From NCBI GenBank assembly GCA_008921705.1, contig VFFE01007605.1:639274-703273 (forward strand): a stretch of DNA of 64,000 nt, read 5' to 3'. A program made the translations under genes and the position numbers. Of this stretch, positions 51,401-64,000 are shown piece by piece (within the stretch, counting starts at the first letter, position 1; each line of letters opens with the position of its first letter). This DNA is from Burhinus oedicnemus. Lineage: Eukaryota > Chordata > Aves > Charadriiformes > Burhinidae. The notes under the pieces were generated by a model that worked only from the letters and a program-made list of their open reading frames with translations, had not been told where the DNA came from and did no database searches.

Positions 51401-54400
51401 TCCCAGGGTTAGATGTACAGCATACTAAACTGCATGCTTTTGACTTTTGAGTATTATACTATTTCCTGATAATAAAAGTATGCAACCCCAGTTTATTGCT
51501 CTCCATTTAGCAAAGGAAATCAATGTTTATTTTGTATGTCTGAAAAGTACAAACTCAATTAAAGGAATGACCGATGAAATACTGACTCAGGAGCCTGTAC
51601 ACAGACTTAATCACACATGTGGGAGAAACCTCCCTGGAAGACTGATTATGCTGCCCATCGAGAATGATGCCAAAATCTATTCACTTCAACAGGAATAAGA
51701 ACTGGCCAACTCTCCAAGTGTTCAGCTGGCCTCTCTGGGCTAAGGGTTGGCAAGAAACTTCCAGCATCTGCTGCGGGATCCTGTCTTCTGCTGTGTATAC
51801 AGAATTGCTCCTTCCACAATAGCCCACATCTACGAAGACCCCCTGCTGCAAAGGGCAGCCAGCTGGATCCGGGTACCCAGCGGTGCATAGCTTGGATCCC
51901 TCAAAGAATTCATCCGGTCTTTTGGTATTAATTTTACTGTACTTGAGCAACATACAAGAGTGGGCAAAGGTCGCAACTGAAAATGGCCAGTTTTACCTTG
52001 TAACACTGGAAGGTGATGGTAATTTGCAGAGTGTTGGTTATGTATTTCCCATTCACAAACACGGCAAGTTTCAAAAATCTCTAATGTTGGTTATTTAAAA
52101 TGTCACTGACAAATTTTAACAGGCTTCACTCTAGCAGTTCTATGTCTGATTTTTAACACATGAAAAATAGATGGTTTTTTTTCTGGGACAGACTGCATAT
52201 TCACCATCATCGTTGGTAAAGTTGAAGTCAATGACACAATTTTTCAATAGTGTCATTTTCAGTGTGATTTAGACACAGCCATTTTCAGATGCAAAAGACA
52301 TTAGGTAGGACAAAAAACCGCACTGGGCGTTATAACTCGGAAGGGTGGCCTGTTCCACTCCCAAGCTACTGATGACTTGCGTAATTTCATGGTCAAACCT
52401 ATTGAAACTACGCAACATACTCTGTTTTTCAATTTCATAGACAGTGATGTAACTCCAAACTGAGTAATGATTAATGAAATATCATTTGTCCCACCCAGTG
52501 CAAGAAATGTCACACTGCTCCAAGCTTTGCTATTAGACTGAAAACGTGTCTCTAGATGAGCTTATGCAGCACTGTTTCTGTCAGAGACGTGGCAGCTTGT
52601 ATTCTCTGCCCCAGAAAATTTCATGTAACATGGCAGGGATGCTCTAGGCACATCTGGAGAATGATTCAAGTGGTTACAATTGGGTAAATGGTTCCTTGCT
52701 CAATATCCTAAGTCATTTTATCTGCTAGTTTTTGTGTTTTCTTTAAAAACCAACAGAATTGGGTTATCTCATGCAAAGCCACAGCTGAAAAGGAAGTATC
52801 AGAAGAGAAAATATATGAATTTGGGAATGTCTTGTTTTGTGGAAGGGTGACTCTGTCATGTTTCATGCATCAAAGACTAGCTCATGACTGACTGCTGTGG
52901 GAGGGGTACATGAACCCTGGACCAGGAATTCCCATGGAAACCTCAAAAGTTCAGATAGACTTGTTCACTGCTCAGCTTCATCATCTCTCATCCCCATTAA
53001 AGTAAAAATATTATATAAAACAGGATATCGCTCAGTAAAGCTTCCTCTAAATTAACTCATACTGAAGGAGTGAGAGATGAAAAAGAAAAGGAGAAAGCTG
53101 AAGAAAGGCACAAAGCTGCTGTGTGACATGTGTCTGCTTCAAGGGTCACGCAAGTCAACAGTGGATGTTTTAGGTAACCTTTTGTGGCTGTAACTTGACA
53201 TGTCAAAGAGCTGTTCTGCCCTACAGCCCTTCACTTTTTCTCCCCTTAAGAGGGTAACAGGAGATCTTTCTGTTATCCAGTGAAATTTCTCTTCTACCAT
53301 GGTGCTAACACCAGTAATTCCATCTATATCGGCCTCTGAAACCGAAATATATTGAAGGGCTGCGGAGGTAGAAATCCCTCCAAGCTTCGATATTTTTTGA
53401 GGGATTTATTAGGACACTTCCATGGCGTAAAAGACAGTGCTGAAATGCTCACAGGAACCCAGAGGCCCCCAGGGTCTGCAGCAAGCAGTCTCTTTTGCCT
53501 GGTCGCTGTTGTGCCAAACACGGATGGGAACTGGGGTGAACGGGGCTGAAATGCACAAGATTGATCTTGCTATTGGTGTCATGGCTTTTTTTGCAGATAA
53601 TGTAAGAATGGTTTGCTGAGGGGGCAGTTGGGCTCTAATCCCTCATGGCAGAGCAAATGTGACATGAATGCAGCTGGCAAAAAAAGCCTTGCAAAAGCAC
53701 AGTCACTTGGCAAGTTACTGGGATGAATATTTTTGTCATCAAGAAGTGGCAATTATTTCTTCACTCATGGGATCTCTGCCTTCTCCCCCTCCAGGCAATA
53801 GAGTGAACATTTATGTTCTGGTATTCCTCCAGAGTGCGTTACAGTGATATGTCAGAAACAAGAGAGATATCTTGGATTTGATTAACCCTCATGTACTAAA
53901 GGGATGAAAAAATAAAGTCCAAGGAAAGATGCAACTGAAGATGAATTTCTTCAACGTCTTCATCTTTCTAGAAGCGCTTTATCATTTTTGCTCAGAGGTG
54001 ATGAGCTGGCAAGCAGAAGCATTCCTTGGTAGGATCACCACCGAAGTAACCAAATCGAATAAATATGCCTGAACTGCAGGCAATAACCTGGGGCACACCA
54101 AAGACCCAAACTGAGCCTTGAGGTCCATTGTCAACGAATCCTTATTCTATCACGTTGCTGCACTATACACACAGGGTAAGGCTGCATTCACCCTCCATCA
54201 TTGCATCTCTAACACAACCACACATATATGAGTCTAAAAGCACTTCTGTCCCCCAAAAGGTTTAATCAACTCTTTCCTTAACAGAGGTTAATTTTCCTAG
54301 TTGTTCTCCAGCCTGTATAATGAAAAATACTGTAGTAAGGAAGAAAATGCTGCAGCAGCTCCTGCTTATAATTAAAACCACATTGTGGCAGAGCCCTGAG

Positions 54401-57060
54401 GACTGGCTGGGGGAGGTGGAGGCAAGGGGCTCCTTGGCTCTGCTCAAAAGTATGATTCAGTAAGTCATTTCCAGGGTAAACATATAAATCTGTCCTTCTT
54501 GAACAGAATCCAAACACTCAGAAGTATCCCCCTTGCTTTATTCAAAACGTCTCTGCTGCTACTGAGGAAATAAAAGGAGTGGACAAAAACAAACACCCTT
54601 TGGTGGAAGTCGAAAAAGAAAACATTCAGCGTAAATGTTCAGATGGCCACTGAGTGTGCTCAGAGGCTAAAGTTCCGGCTGCTGCCGATGTTCCTGATAA
54701 GTATCCTACCTCACTAGTGGCGTCACGCACGCACTGATGTTGTTGCTCAGAGTGTTAGGATTAGATGTTAGAATGGATGCCCCAGAGGAAAGAAAAAACA
54801 GATGGGAAGAAGAAAAAAAAATCAACAGTTCTTCCCCTGCAGCAAATATGGTTTAGCTAATGTGCAAGGCTGGATTTGTACAGAAAGCAGAACCTACTAT
54901 CGCATCCTGTTTTCACCAGTGTGCCCTGCTGGGAAAGTTTAAGACTGGCTCAGTCGAATGGTGAAGATCAAGAAGAAAACTTTTTATGAGGGTCAAAACT
55001 GCTGTATAATCTGCAATGTCAGATTAAAAAAAACAATTCTGGTAGATTTTGCATTGCAAATGAAGGCTATTGAGCCGTCATAATGCAAGCTCTCCCAGGC
55101 CCGAAAATCTAGCCCTGTCTATAATGTCATTGAAGAAGTCATTATCTGCTACAATTAGTGTCTGGTAAGATGGCTCACTGCTGTAAACCTGGTGTCTGTA
55201 TGAGAAGCTTTTCAGACCTAGTGCTATCTTGTTTAAAAAGTTCATCCTCACTGTTATTTTAAAGACCTATTTCTGCAACGGCAGCGATGACCTCAGAGAG
55301 TTGGTGTTACAACTAAACACCAGATGTTACAGAGGTGTTTTCCTCTGGATAGTGATTCAAACTGAGTATCTAAAAATGGCAATACTTGAAATCACCTTTC
55401 CAGCTGTGTTCTAAGATCCATTCTGCTGCAGAATCCTAAAACTTTCCATCATTCCCTACTGAGATGATACAAATAATTATAAATCTTCTACTGTTGGTCT
55501 TCATTGGGAACACCAAGAACAAATCACAATGTTCAGCTTTAGCTCTTTCCCAAATTGTGCCATTCATGGCTTTTCCTTGCAGGTGCTTCCTTTAAATGCA
55601 AGTCTGAATCTATGCTGCTCGTCTAGCCCAGCTACACTTACCGTTTGCCTGTCTAGACAGGTTTATAACCCGGTAAAAGGAGGACTCAGAAGATGAGCCA
55701 GGTTATCCAAAGTATGGTTGTAGACAGCACAAAGCCAATCAAGTCACGGCCACTAGAAGTCAGGAAGGTGCCACCAGACAGTTCATCCTCTCTGTGTCAT
55801 CAGCTGGATTCTGCCCTGAGGATCTATAGGCAAGTCAGCAGCACAACTACAAGTAATTTTCCAGCAAACACACATAGGAAACTGCATATTTCTGTGGTTC
55901 TTTTACAGGTCTTTGGTAGCTGCATACTTGTCTTTCCATACATATCTTCAAATCTGGCAACTTTAATGTAATTTGGTTAGCTAGAAGATGGTTTGGACTT
56001 TCTGTAGGTCATTTTTTCCCTACTTCTTGCTTAGCTGACTGTACTCTTGAGCTTATATTTATTGTAGAAGACTATGAGATGTAATCCCCAGTGGTGCAAG
56101 ACCTGACGCTACAACTTCAACAGGTCATTTCCATCTTGAACACAACCTTTTCCTGCATTAGCTCAGTTGTATGTGTCACTAAGCTGCACATGATCTGATC
56201 ACTTGACTGTGTTTCTACACAGAAGGGGAAAGGCAGACAGCAGAGTAAGTAGTTAGGAAGGAATTACATTTTTTCTGTCAGTCCTTTCACTAGAGAGAAC
56301 ATTTAGAGATGTTATTGGCATAGTCATGTGAAGTGTCTTCCAGACTAGATTTCATCAAAAGACTCCAAAAAGAGCTAGGGATGTAAATTTGATATTTAGA
56401 TGATTTTGTGAGGAACAGATTCATTCAGCCTTGCTTTAGAGCTGAAGTAACTCCTACCAAGAGTAGAACAAAGCCTAACACATTTTGTACAGACAGATCC
56501 CCATTATCTGAACTCACATGGCTCCTGCAGAGTGTGTCAGGGAAATAGACACTGGTGGGGGACCAGAAAGTTGAATCTGTTCTCCTACATCGAGCCGCAA
56601 TAACACAGAGCACCCACACAGGGAAGAGCTGGAGGCACAACTGGAGGGCATGAGCACGAGATGGGTTTGGCTGGGAGGGGATGGGTTATGGTACGTTCAC
56701 ACTGGTGTCCATGAGAGAGTTCACAGCTATTCTGGCAGAGGGAACTGCCTCTTCCTTCTGTCAGATACACAGGTCAGACAGACGTATCAGGCAGCCGCTT
56801 TATTATCTGAACATCTTTCATATTAGGTCATTCATGGGTAGCTTTGATGTTTCAGTGGGGTTTATTTCCTGGTTCCCCAAGGAAATCCTTCCCTCCATAA
56901 ATGCTCTCTTCCTGTGCATAATTTGAAAGCACGGCTACTGAGGGCTCAAAGTGCTGCTGAATTGCTTTTAGACGCTCAGGACTTAAATTCCCAAGCTGCC
57001 TAGGCACAAGGCATTATTATACAAAGCAAGGCAGTACCCAGGTATTTTTAATGATCCAGA

Positions 57061-57152
57061 TTTAAGTGACTTACCTACATTTATACAAAAAAATCAGTGG
57101 TGGAGCATGAGATTGAAATAGGACCTGCTAAAGCCCATTTAACCCCTGAACC
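57061..57152 (-). mobile_element. MIR-like SINE relic, reverse orientation
   Basis: TTTAAGTGACTTACCTACAT and then CAGTGGTGGAGCATGAGATTGAAATAGGACCTG correspond to the reverse complement of the MIR core. As I remember it, that reads TTAAGTGACTTGCCCAAGGTCACACAG, then AGTGGCAGAGCTGGGATTCGAACCCAGG. The final AACCCCTGAACC fits the eroded head. Confidence 0.6.
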
Positions 57153-58984
57153 GTCTTCCCCTGGCCTAATTGTTGCTTTAGCTCTAAAGGAAAATGCCAC
57201 AAGCTTAGTTCTAGGGTTCATCTTGGAGACACCTCTAAGTAGAAAGCAGACTTGATAGGTATTTCATGTCCCTTACGGGGTACATTCTGCTTTCATAGCA
57301 CTTTCTGAAGGTCAGGAAATCAGCTGCTCAGAGCCTGTTCTGAACAGTTTGCAGACTGGGAGCTTCAGCATCTTGGCCAGTGGGATTGTGCTTCAAAGGG
57401 AAGTCATGTGGAGGGGGGTATATTGCAAAATTAGGCTCCCAGTCTACATCCATGGATACATCCATTGTCTATTATTGCAAATTGCTATTACATTTCCTAC
57501 AAGAGTAAGTGCTGAAATACTGCATCCAGCTGCTAACAGCTGGGGTGCTGGGGAATATAATGCATGTGCTAAGCCGTTTTCTTGGAAACCTTTTAGATAT
57601 CTAAATACAGTCTGAAAAGGGAAATCATTTGCACTGAAGATACCTTCCTTTTGTCAGTTTCCTCTCCCAACGGTGGTGTTCTGATGTCTCACTTTGTGGA
57701 AGGAAGCAGAAAGGCTTGTTGCAAACAGTTAGGATACTGCTTCACCACAAAAGATCTGGCAAAATGTTCTGTGGGTTTAGTTTCATTTTGAGCAGTACAG
57801 GATCAAAAGACCAGCTTCTTTCTTTTCCTGAATCCAAATAAGGAAAACAGAGGGACCTAACTATTTCCATACCCATAAGGCTAGAGCCAAATGAATATAA
57901 CAAAATCTTATCAAACAGAAAAGATTAGTTCACTCGGTTCTTATTAGCACGAGTAAGACCATTAATCTGCTGAGTAGTGGAATGGTTGAACATTAATTTC
58001 TGGAAAATTTTATGATTCCTCAAAAAGTTACATTCTAGCACTTTAAAGTTTATTCAAAAGGCATAGCATAGAATCCATTTGCCCCGAATATTGTACCGCA
58101 AATAGTGGAAATTAACATTTTCAGAAACTCATAGGCTGAACTTTGCCGTATAGTATTACTACTCCAACAATTGTGGCCATATAAAACACAAGCAATACAT
58201 CGACAGAAAAGGGAAAATATAACTAATATTGCTGGGTAGTTTATTTTGTGTCTCACTGTCACATCAGCACCATTAAAGCTTGGTTAGCTTAGGATGGCTA
58301 ATTTGTTTTTGAAAGAATCTCCATCTGTGTAACATGTTTTGTTAAATCTAAGCCAAATTGGGTAGAAAGGAATTGTATTTTATCATGCCAGAAAAGGATG
58401 TATTTCCCGTTAATTTTGCAGACATGCCTTTTAATTTTCTGCCCAGTGAACTGAGGTCAGATCCGTTAAAAGACAGTCAATTACTGAAACCTCCTCTAAG
58501 TTGTCACGAAAGTGAGAAACAAAAGCTATTTATTAGAGGTGATCCTTCAATAAAAGGGAATTGAGAACTAGACGGAGCTGACTCAGGGGATACTTCTTAG
58601 TTCTTTCTTTTGCCAAGATGTTATCAAAGAAGGAAAAGTTGGTATTTGGTATTGTTTCACTAGCAATACATATCACAGGACAGTATGAACAGGTAAAGAG
58701 GAGAAGGGTACTGGAATTGCTCCTTTATTTTTGTTGGCTGCAATAAAAGCATTCGATCTCCTCTCGGATATGTTTTCTCAAGTGCCGAGTAACACAACAA
58801 TAGAGTAAGAATTGCAAGGTAAGAAGAGTTAGAGTCTTCGGAAGCTAAATTTGTAAAGGGCAGGTGCTAGCTGTCTAGATCATCTGGGAGACCTCTTGTA
58901 TGGAAAACTGAAATATTTCATCACCTTTTGTTTTCAAGTGTGAGCTGAGAGATATGCTTGTGGTTTGGGCCAGAGACACTACAG
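57153..58984. other. Intergenic DNA, no gene recognised
   Basis: AT-rich DNA with short open frames only. No recognisable element. Confidence 0.6.
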
Positions 58985-59055
58985 GGGCTCCATGCTCAGC
59001 ATCACACTGCCTCTGGCTTCTTGGGGGCCTTTGGCAAGTCCTTTACCCCATCAGC
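58985..59055 (+). mobile_element. Possible MIR-like SINE relic
   Basis: CCTCTGGCTTCTTGGGGGCC followed by TTTGGCAAGTCCTTTACCCC resembles the MIR core GTGACCTTGGGCAAGTCACTTAACC. The match is short and only tentative. Confidence 0.4.
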
Positions 59056-62000
59056 AGGAATAAGAATATTTATTTATCACTTTATTTATCTCCTCTGCAG
59101 ATGCTTCGCCCTGTTAAAACCAGATACAAACATTGAATAGTAGGTGCTGTGAATAATCCCCCCTACATAAATCTCTGCACATTAAAAGCCACGTGCACAG
59201 ACTTGAGATTGCAGCCTATAAAACACAGCCCTTGCCCCAAACTACGGGTGTGCATACTGCCCCCAGCATTATACTTCTGTGCTGTGAAACTTCTAGCAAT
59301 AACAACTTGCTTTCCTCACAATTTTCCTAGCAGCTGATTGCCTGTCTAAGGAAAACGGACAAATATGGGTGTAAACAGACACACAGGTACTGGATGCAAA
59401 TTATCACTGGGCAGGGACTCCCTGAGGCCAACAGTCAGGCTTGGGTAAAGTAAGTGACCACCTGGCCTGGAGCTGATAAGAAGCAATAAAACCCAAGAAA
59501 CCACCAGTCTGAACAAGAAAGGAAGAAATAGGCTCCAGCTTCATTCTCACCTATTTTATCTCAAGGGATGATACACAGGATAACCCTGGGGGCAGATCCC
59601 ACTAGCTGCAAAGCAAAACCAGGTGGTTGGTGCAGCAGTGTACAACATAGGCCACTGCTTATCTTGAACGTTTCCATGAGAGCTGCTCAATTTTAAGCCA
59701 GTTTGCAGAACAGCCTGATGAATGCGACCTTCACAAACATAACTTATGCTTCTGAAAGCTCAGATCTCATCTGAAGTCCTTAAGCCATCTGTATGGAAAA
59801 TGGAACTAAGGTTCCCAAAGCAGCTGTGTGTTTGGGTTCTTTTCCTTGAAAAGCTTATAGTCTCCATCTGTGCATTAAGTCAGCTGCTCTCAGCTGGTGA
59901 AGATCATGTAAATTACTCTGTTGTGTGGCTGAACTTCTCCTACTTGTGGGTGACCCTTGGCTATATTTAAGGGCTGCAGTCTTTACCACACCCTCCCATG
60001 CTGAAAATTGTATCTGACAGGTTATGCTTATGAAGGAGAACTGATTTTTTTTTTTGTACTTTTAGATCCATCAATTTAAAGGATAAGGAGGAAGCTTAAG
60101 TTGGTTTGGTATCAGCAGCCAAATGGGGACTTACCAGGCTCAAGGTGATGAATAAGCTGTGGTTTACACCATTAACAGAGTAGGGAGAGGAAGACTAGGA
60201 CCGGGTTTTGGATTTTGTTAGTTTGTAAAATAACTGAAATAGTATTTATTCCTGTTCATGGAAATTTATAGGAGCTCTGTCATTACGAGGAAAGATGTTC
60301 TCTATCCTGAGTTGTGTTTTTCCCCGGCCTATCTGGAAAAAATACACTCAGGTAGGCTGTAACAATTGAAGCACAAACTATTTATGCATTGCTGGGTATT
60401 TCTGACTTGAAATATTTGACAGGTTCTATGTTAAATATGTGGTTTTAACTTCTAAATGTCTACCTCAAAGCCTCTCTTTCCCCTGTGCCTTATTAAAAGA
60501 AAGGCTGTAAGAAAGGAAGTGAGGAAACTTGAAAATTAAAAAAACATTCTAGGGGTTTGCCCAGAGAACCAAGGAGGATGTAGGAAGAATTCCAAAGCAT
60601 CAGCATTCCTTGCCCTCTTATTAGTGCATTGAAATTGCTATATTAATTATATTTATTAATTTGTTTGTGTTTCTTTAAAAATTGTAAATACATCTAGGAC
60701 TTCTTAAGGAAGAATTTGCACTTAGGGACAGAGCTCTCAAAGATACCAGGATTAGACTTAGCTAAAACTTTATTTGCCTTGCATTATTTGCCTCTACAGT
60801 TGTTTACTGGGCTGAAGATAAGAAGCAACCACTTCAGCTGTATGTGTCTGAAGAAAGTTTACCTAGAAACCGCTTTCCAGATGCAAAAGATAAAACCCCT
60901 GCCCTATTCAAGAAGAGCATCAGGCTGCCTGGTGTGATTTGCAGTGGGAAGCCGTGTGTTACTAACAGCAGATGGGCGGCAGAGGCTGGTTCAGGCTGGT
61001 GCCTTTGCTGGCATGTCTCCGTGCTGATGCCCTTGCCTTGAAACGATGCCCAACGTGTGACCAGGAACCCTGTGCTGCTGGCGCTGGTGTCTGCAGGTAA
61101 GATGTAGAAAGGTGGTCCTGATCCTCTCAAAGTCACTGAAGATCCTATACTGTTTTTCAAAAGAGGAAAGGGTTTAGTGCTAGTGCTTTAATCAGGTTCT
61201 TTGCATCAAAGGAGTGTGATGGGGAGGGGGTGTGATGGCTGCTGCTCTTACAGAGGTTGCTCCATGGTGTCATCAGCACATTCAGGTGAGCAAACCAAGC
61301 TACTGCCCTTATACTGCACAGTGACAGTCATTAGCAGACTTGTAGATGGCTGTCACTGATAGCCTCGAGCGCGACAAAAGAATTCATCGGGTTGTTTGCA
61401 ATGCTAACGCAATGATTTGGTTTGAGATACTATAAGCTCAATGTACACTGTCTCCTTGAGAGCCGCTGGGCTGCCCAGGTACAACAGGAGAGACTCTGAG
61501 CTAGTTAACATCATTAATGTGCAGCATCCCAACTCCTGCCTCCCAGCTTGGATGTTAAAAGCCCTGGTAGTGTGCTTTGCTGTCCGCTGGCTCCTTCTTA
61601 TAAACCATTGCAAAACCAATGAAGATGGGCCACCCATGTTACCTGTCTGCCCAGTGTGACGAGGGTAATGTTGCTGGTGTTTGCAAAGGTAAAGCTAGTG
61701 ATAAAGCCTTGCACTAACCCTATTGGCTTTGCTAATGTACTTCAATAAGCCTGCGAATTTGGGGGTGTAGAAACACAAGTAACTGCATATATTTTGTTGC
61801 CCTTCATACAGCTGTGCTCAGTTGTTGACAACATGACTTGGGAGAAAGCAGATGGTTTTGCAGTCCAGAAGTCTGGAATTCATTAGTGGAAATTTTCAGA
61901 CGTGGGTTGGTTTTAGTTTTGGGGTTTTTTCTTGTTGGTTTTGTTTTTTTTTTTTTTATTCCTTGGCTCAGCTACAAGAAGTCAAAGCAAACAGAGCTGA

Positions 62001-64000
62001 AAATTCATAGCAAGGGGTGTGAAAGAGTTTCTTTGCTCTCTTTCACCAACGAAGTGACTGGACAGAAAAATCAAACACTTGCAAATTTCTTTTTCCTGGT
62101 TTGTTTTATCTGTGAGAGCAAACCTTTACTGAGAAGAGGAGCTCTTAAGAGCTTCTCTGGAATTCAGGTTTATTTGGAGAGCACCAACATGATACTTGCT
62201 ACTAGAGACTGCAGTTGTGCTAACCTCGTAAAGGAAAGGGGAGGAGACAGGAGAAGTTATGTTAATTTATTCGCTGAAGAGTTCAAACTATGTAGTTCTC
62301 CCTACAAGGATCTTTTTCTCCTACCAAAAAACACACAGGAACCCTGCACAGAAATAAAAACTGCACAGCGAATGTTAACCTGTGACATCCTGACTCAAGG
62401 CAGGAGCAAAGCTCTTTAATGTGGTGCCTTCCCAAGGCGGAGTTTTGTGCTTGCACTTTTTGTTGGATGAATTTGTTTTTCAGGCACTTAGCGAGACTAG
62501 ACTGCAGCATTTCAGTAATGTGACAGCCTGGAAGAAGCTGGAGGTGGAATTATTTTGGGGGGAGTGAAAAATTCTTTGCATGAGTAAAAAGTACCAGGAG
62601 TGCTGCAGCCTCCTGAGCTGGGCACCAGCCCTGCTGCCAGCCTGCTGCCCTGGCACAGAGCTCTTAGCCAGGTTCCGCTTTGAGCTCTCCCTTTGCAGTC
62701 TCATACCTGTTCCTTCAACTCTTCAGGTTTTTTATCCGTTCCCACCACCTAGATTTGTCGCTCCAAGCTCCCTCTATCGCGGGGGGGGCAATGGCATTGT
62801 CCCAGCTCCTGGCAACTCCTTTCTAGAGTGCTTTCCTTGAGGTCCTGTAGCCCAAGCCTGCCCCAGGAGCCACCCTTCCCTGCCATGTTGCTTCCCAGTA
62901 TCCTTTGGACAACAAATAATTCCTATCTCGTTACATTCCACTGGTGCTAAGCCGCAGGAGAGTCTGGGCTCTGGTCCAGGGCCAACAGCTTTCTGACAAG
63001 CACAAGTGACACAGTAACAAATAACAAGGCTTTGGAGAGCCGCCTTTTCAATAAGTAACGGGATGTGGAGAGAGAGAAAACATGCATGTGAAACCTCTAT
63101 TGCTACGTTTTTTCAGCACATGCTCCGGATCCGCTACAAAGGATATTTCAACATGAGCTTCTGGAAGCTGTGTTGCTCATGAACGGCAAGGTGGTTTACG
63201 CACACCTACAGTCTAGGAAATCCTTTAAACCTTATATAAATACAGGCTAACAAAACTACTTTGCCTGGGACTTCAAAAGTGTTAGGTAAACTTCTTTGGG
63301 ATTGGGAGACTCGGTTGCTTGAAAAAAAAATCCCTGTTTCTGCTTTTCATTCATAGTCCTCTTGGATTCCAACCTGAATTAGGTGTTCTCCTCCTTTGCA
63401 GACATGGAGGGAGCAGATTCAGTGTGTCATAGCAGCCACAAAGCAGAAGTCATGTCACAAGAAAGCTTTGCCCATATCCAGACAGCACGATGACCCTTGC
63501 CAGTTGGAGCTAAGGACTAGCTACCCCCTTGGCAGCCCTCATCTCTCATCTATAGTGTAGTGAAGGTGCTGTGGCTTGTTACTTCACTTAACATCTGTGC
63601 TCCTTGCTCGGAGGCAGCCAGTAAACAATGTGACTCGGAGAAAACGAAATTGGAATTTTTTTCTGTAAACTGGAATGTGTAATTATGGGAGATGATAATC
63701 CTCCATTTCTTGGAAAAGGCAAAGGCTCTTAGCTGGGATTTCCTTAGCATGACCCAGTTCAAAAAGCAAATGACACTTCACAGAAATCACTGCAAAGCTG
63801 AAGTAGCAAATTGCTGGTCCTTAGTGCCAAGGGTGCTGGTGCTTGTTTGGTGAACTGACAGTCTTCCCTAAAGAAGGTTCCCTCCACGGAAATTCTTGTT
63901 CCAACTCCAGTGGCAGATGTGAGACAGAGTGTGAAGCTTTTCCTTCTGCCTTCTTTTAGTGCTGCTTGTTGTAAATGAACTCAGAAGATATGTAATATAA
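59056..64000. other. Intergenic DNA to window end, no gene recognised
   Basis: The longest open frame is 193 codons at 61838-62419 on the plus strand. It includes a Phe-rich segment encoded by a T14 run (61944-61957) and has no family resemblance, so I do not call it a gene. A plus-strand donor-like CAG|GTAAGATG lies at 61097. No CpG island or GFPT2-like first exon was seen. Confidence 0.6.

Larger units (their letters stand above)
45041..57060. other. Intergenic DNA, no gene recognised
   Basis: These 12 kb hold a TG microsatellite at 46856-46874, TAAT-rich clusters near 45.7 and 46.5 kb, and a possible CR1-type relic near 48.3 kb. Open frames are short and unrelated to any family I know. 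No CpG island or RNA gene was seen. Confidence 0.6.

Noticed and set aside
61838..62419. A 193-codon plus-strand open frame with a hydrophobic, Phe-rich segment.
   Set aside because: The hydrophobic stretch is encoded by a T-tract, no family motif is visible and there is no promoter. A homology search or RNA evidence would be needed.
59056..64000. First coding exon of GFPT2, expected head-to-head by synteny.
   Set aside because: I looked for the conserved MCGIFAY start on the plus strand and did not find it. The gene is presumably beyond the window.
1..64000. tRNA, rRNA, CRISPR arrays, endogenous retroviruses.
   Set aside because: No clover-leaf, rRNA block, regular repeat-spacer array, or LTR/gag/pol signature was noticed by eye. 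Small RNAs cannot be excluded without a covariance-model search.

Overview
The window looks like nuclear DNA of a sauropsid, most likely a bird. It is AT-rich and intron-rich with GT-AG splice sites. It carries one clear CR1 retroposon end, several decayed MIR-like SINEs, and one CpG island beside a short assembly gap. No operon, prokaryotic gene, CRISPR array, rRNA, tRNA or intact provirus was seen.

The only gene I can support from protein sequence is CNOT6 (CCR4a), the leucine-rich-repeat deadenylase subunit of the CCR4-NOT complex, on the minus strand. Three coding exons are present: the start-codon exon at 6680-6793, the first leucine-rich-repeat exon at 3950-4136, and a second leucine-rich-repeat exon at 36-121. 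Their phases fit exactly (1, 2 and 1 nt carried over), giving residues 1-128 plus the first base of codon 129. The rest of the gene, including the nuclease domain, lies beyond the left edge.

Layout: 1-6793 holds the three exons and two introns of 3.8 and 2.5 kb. From 6794 to about 20.2-20.5 kb is a 5' intron of more than 13 kb with no recognisable exon. At 20.58-20.93 kb is a CpG island, the likely CNOT6 promoter. It contains a 20-base N gap and, next to it, a loop-free near-perfect palindrome of 2 x 38 bp plus a 28-bp direct duplication. From 21 kb to 64 kb is about 43 kb of upstream flanking DNA with no exon I can recognise. It holds a CR1 3' end at 21.7 kb, old SINE and inverted-repeat relics (26.3, 44.5, 44.9, 57.1 and 59.0 kb), a short TG microsatellite and a few small tandem duplications.

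The most unusual structure is the promoter palindrome. It may be a real cruciform-capable element or a fold-back artefact at the gap. I found no convincing previously undescribed system; the remaining findings are modest.
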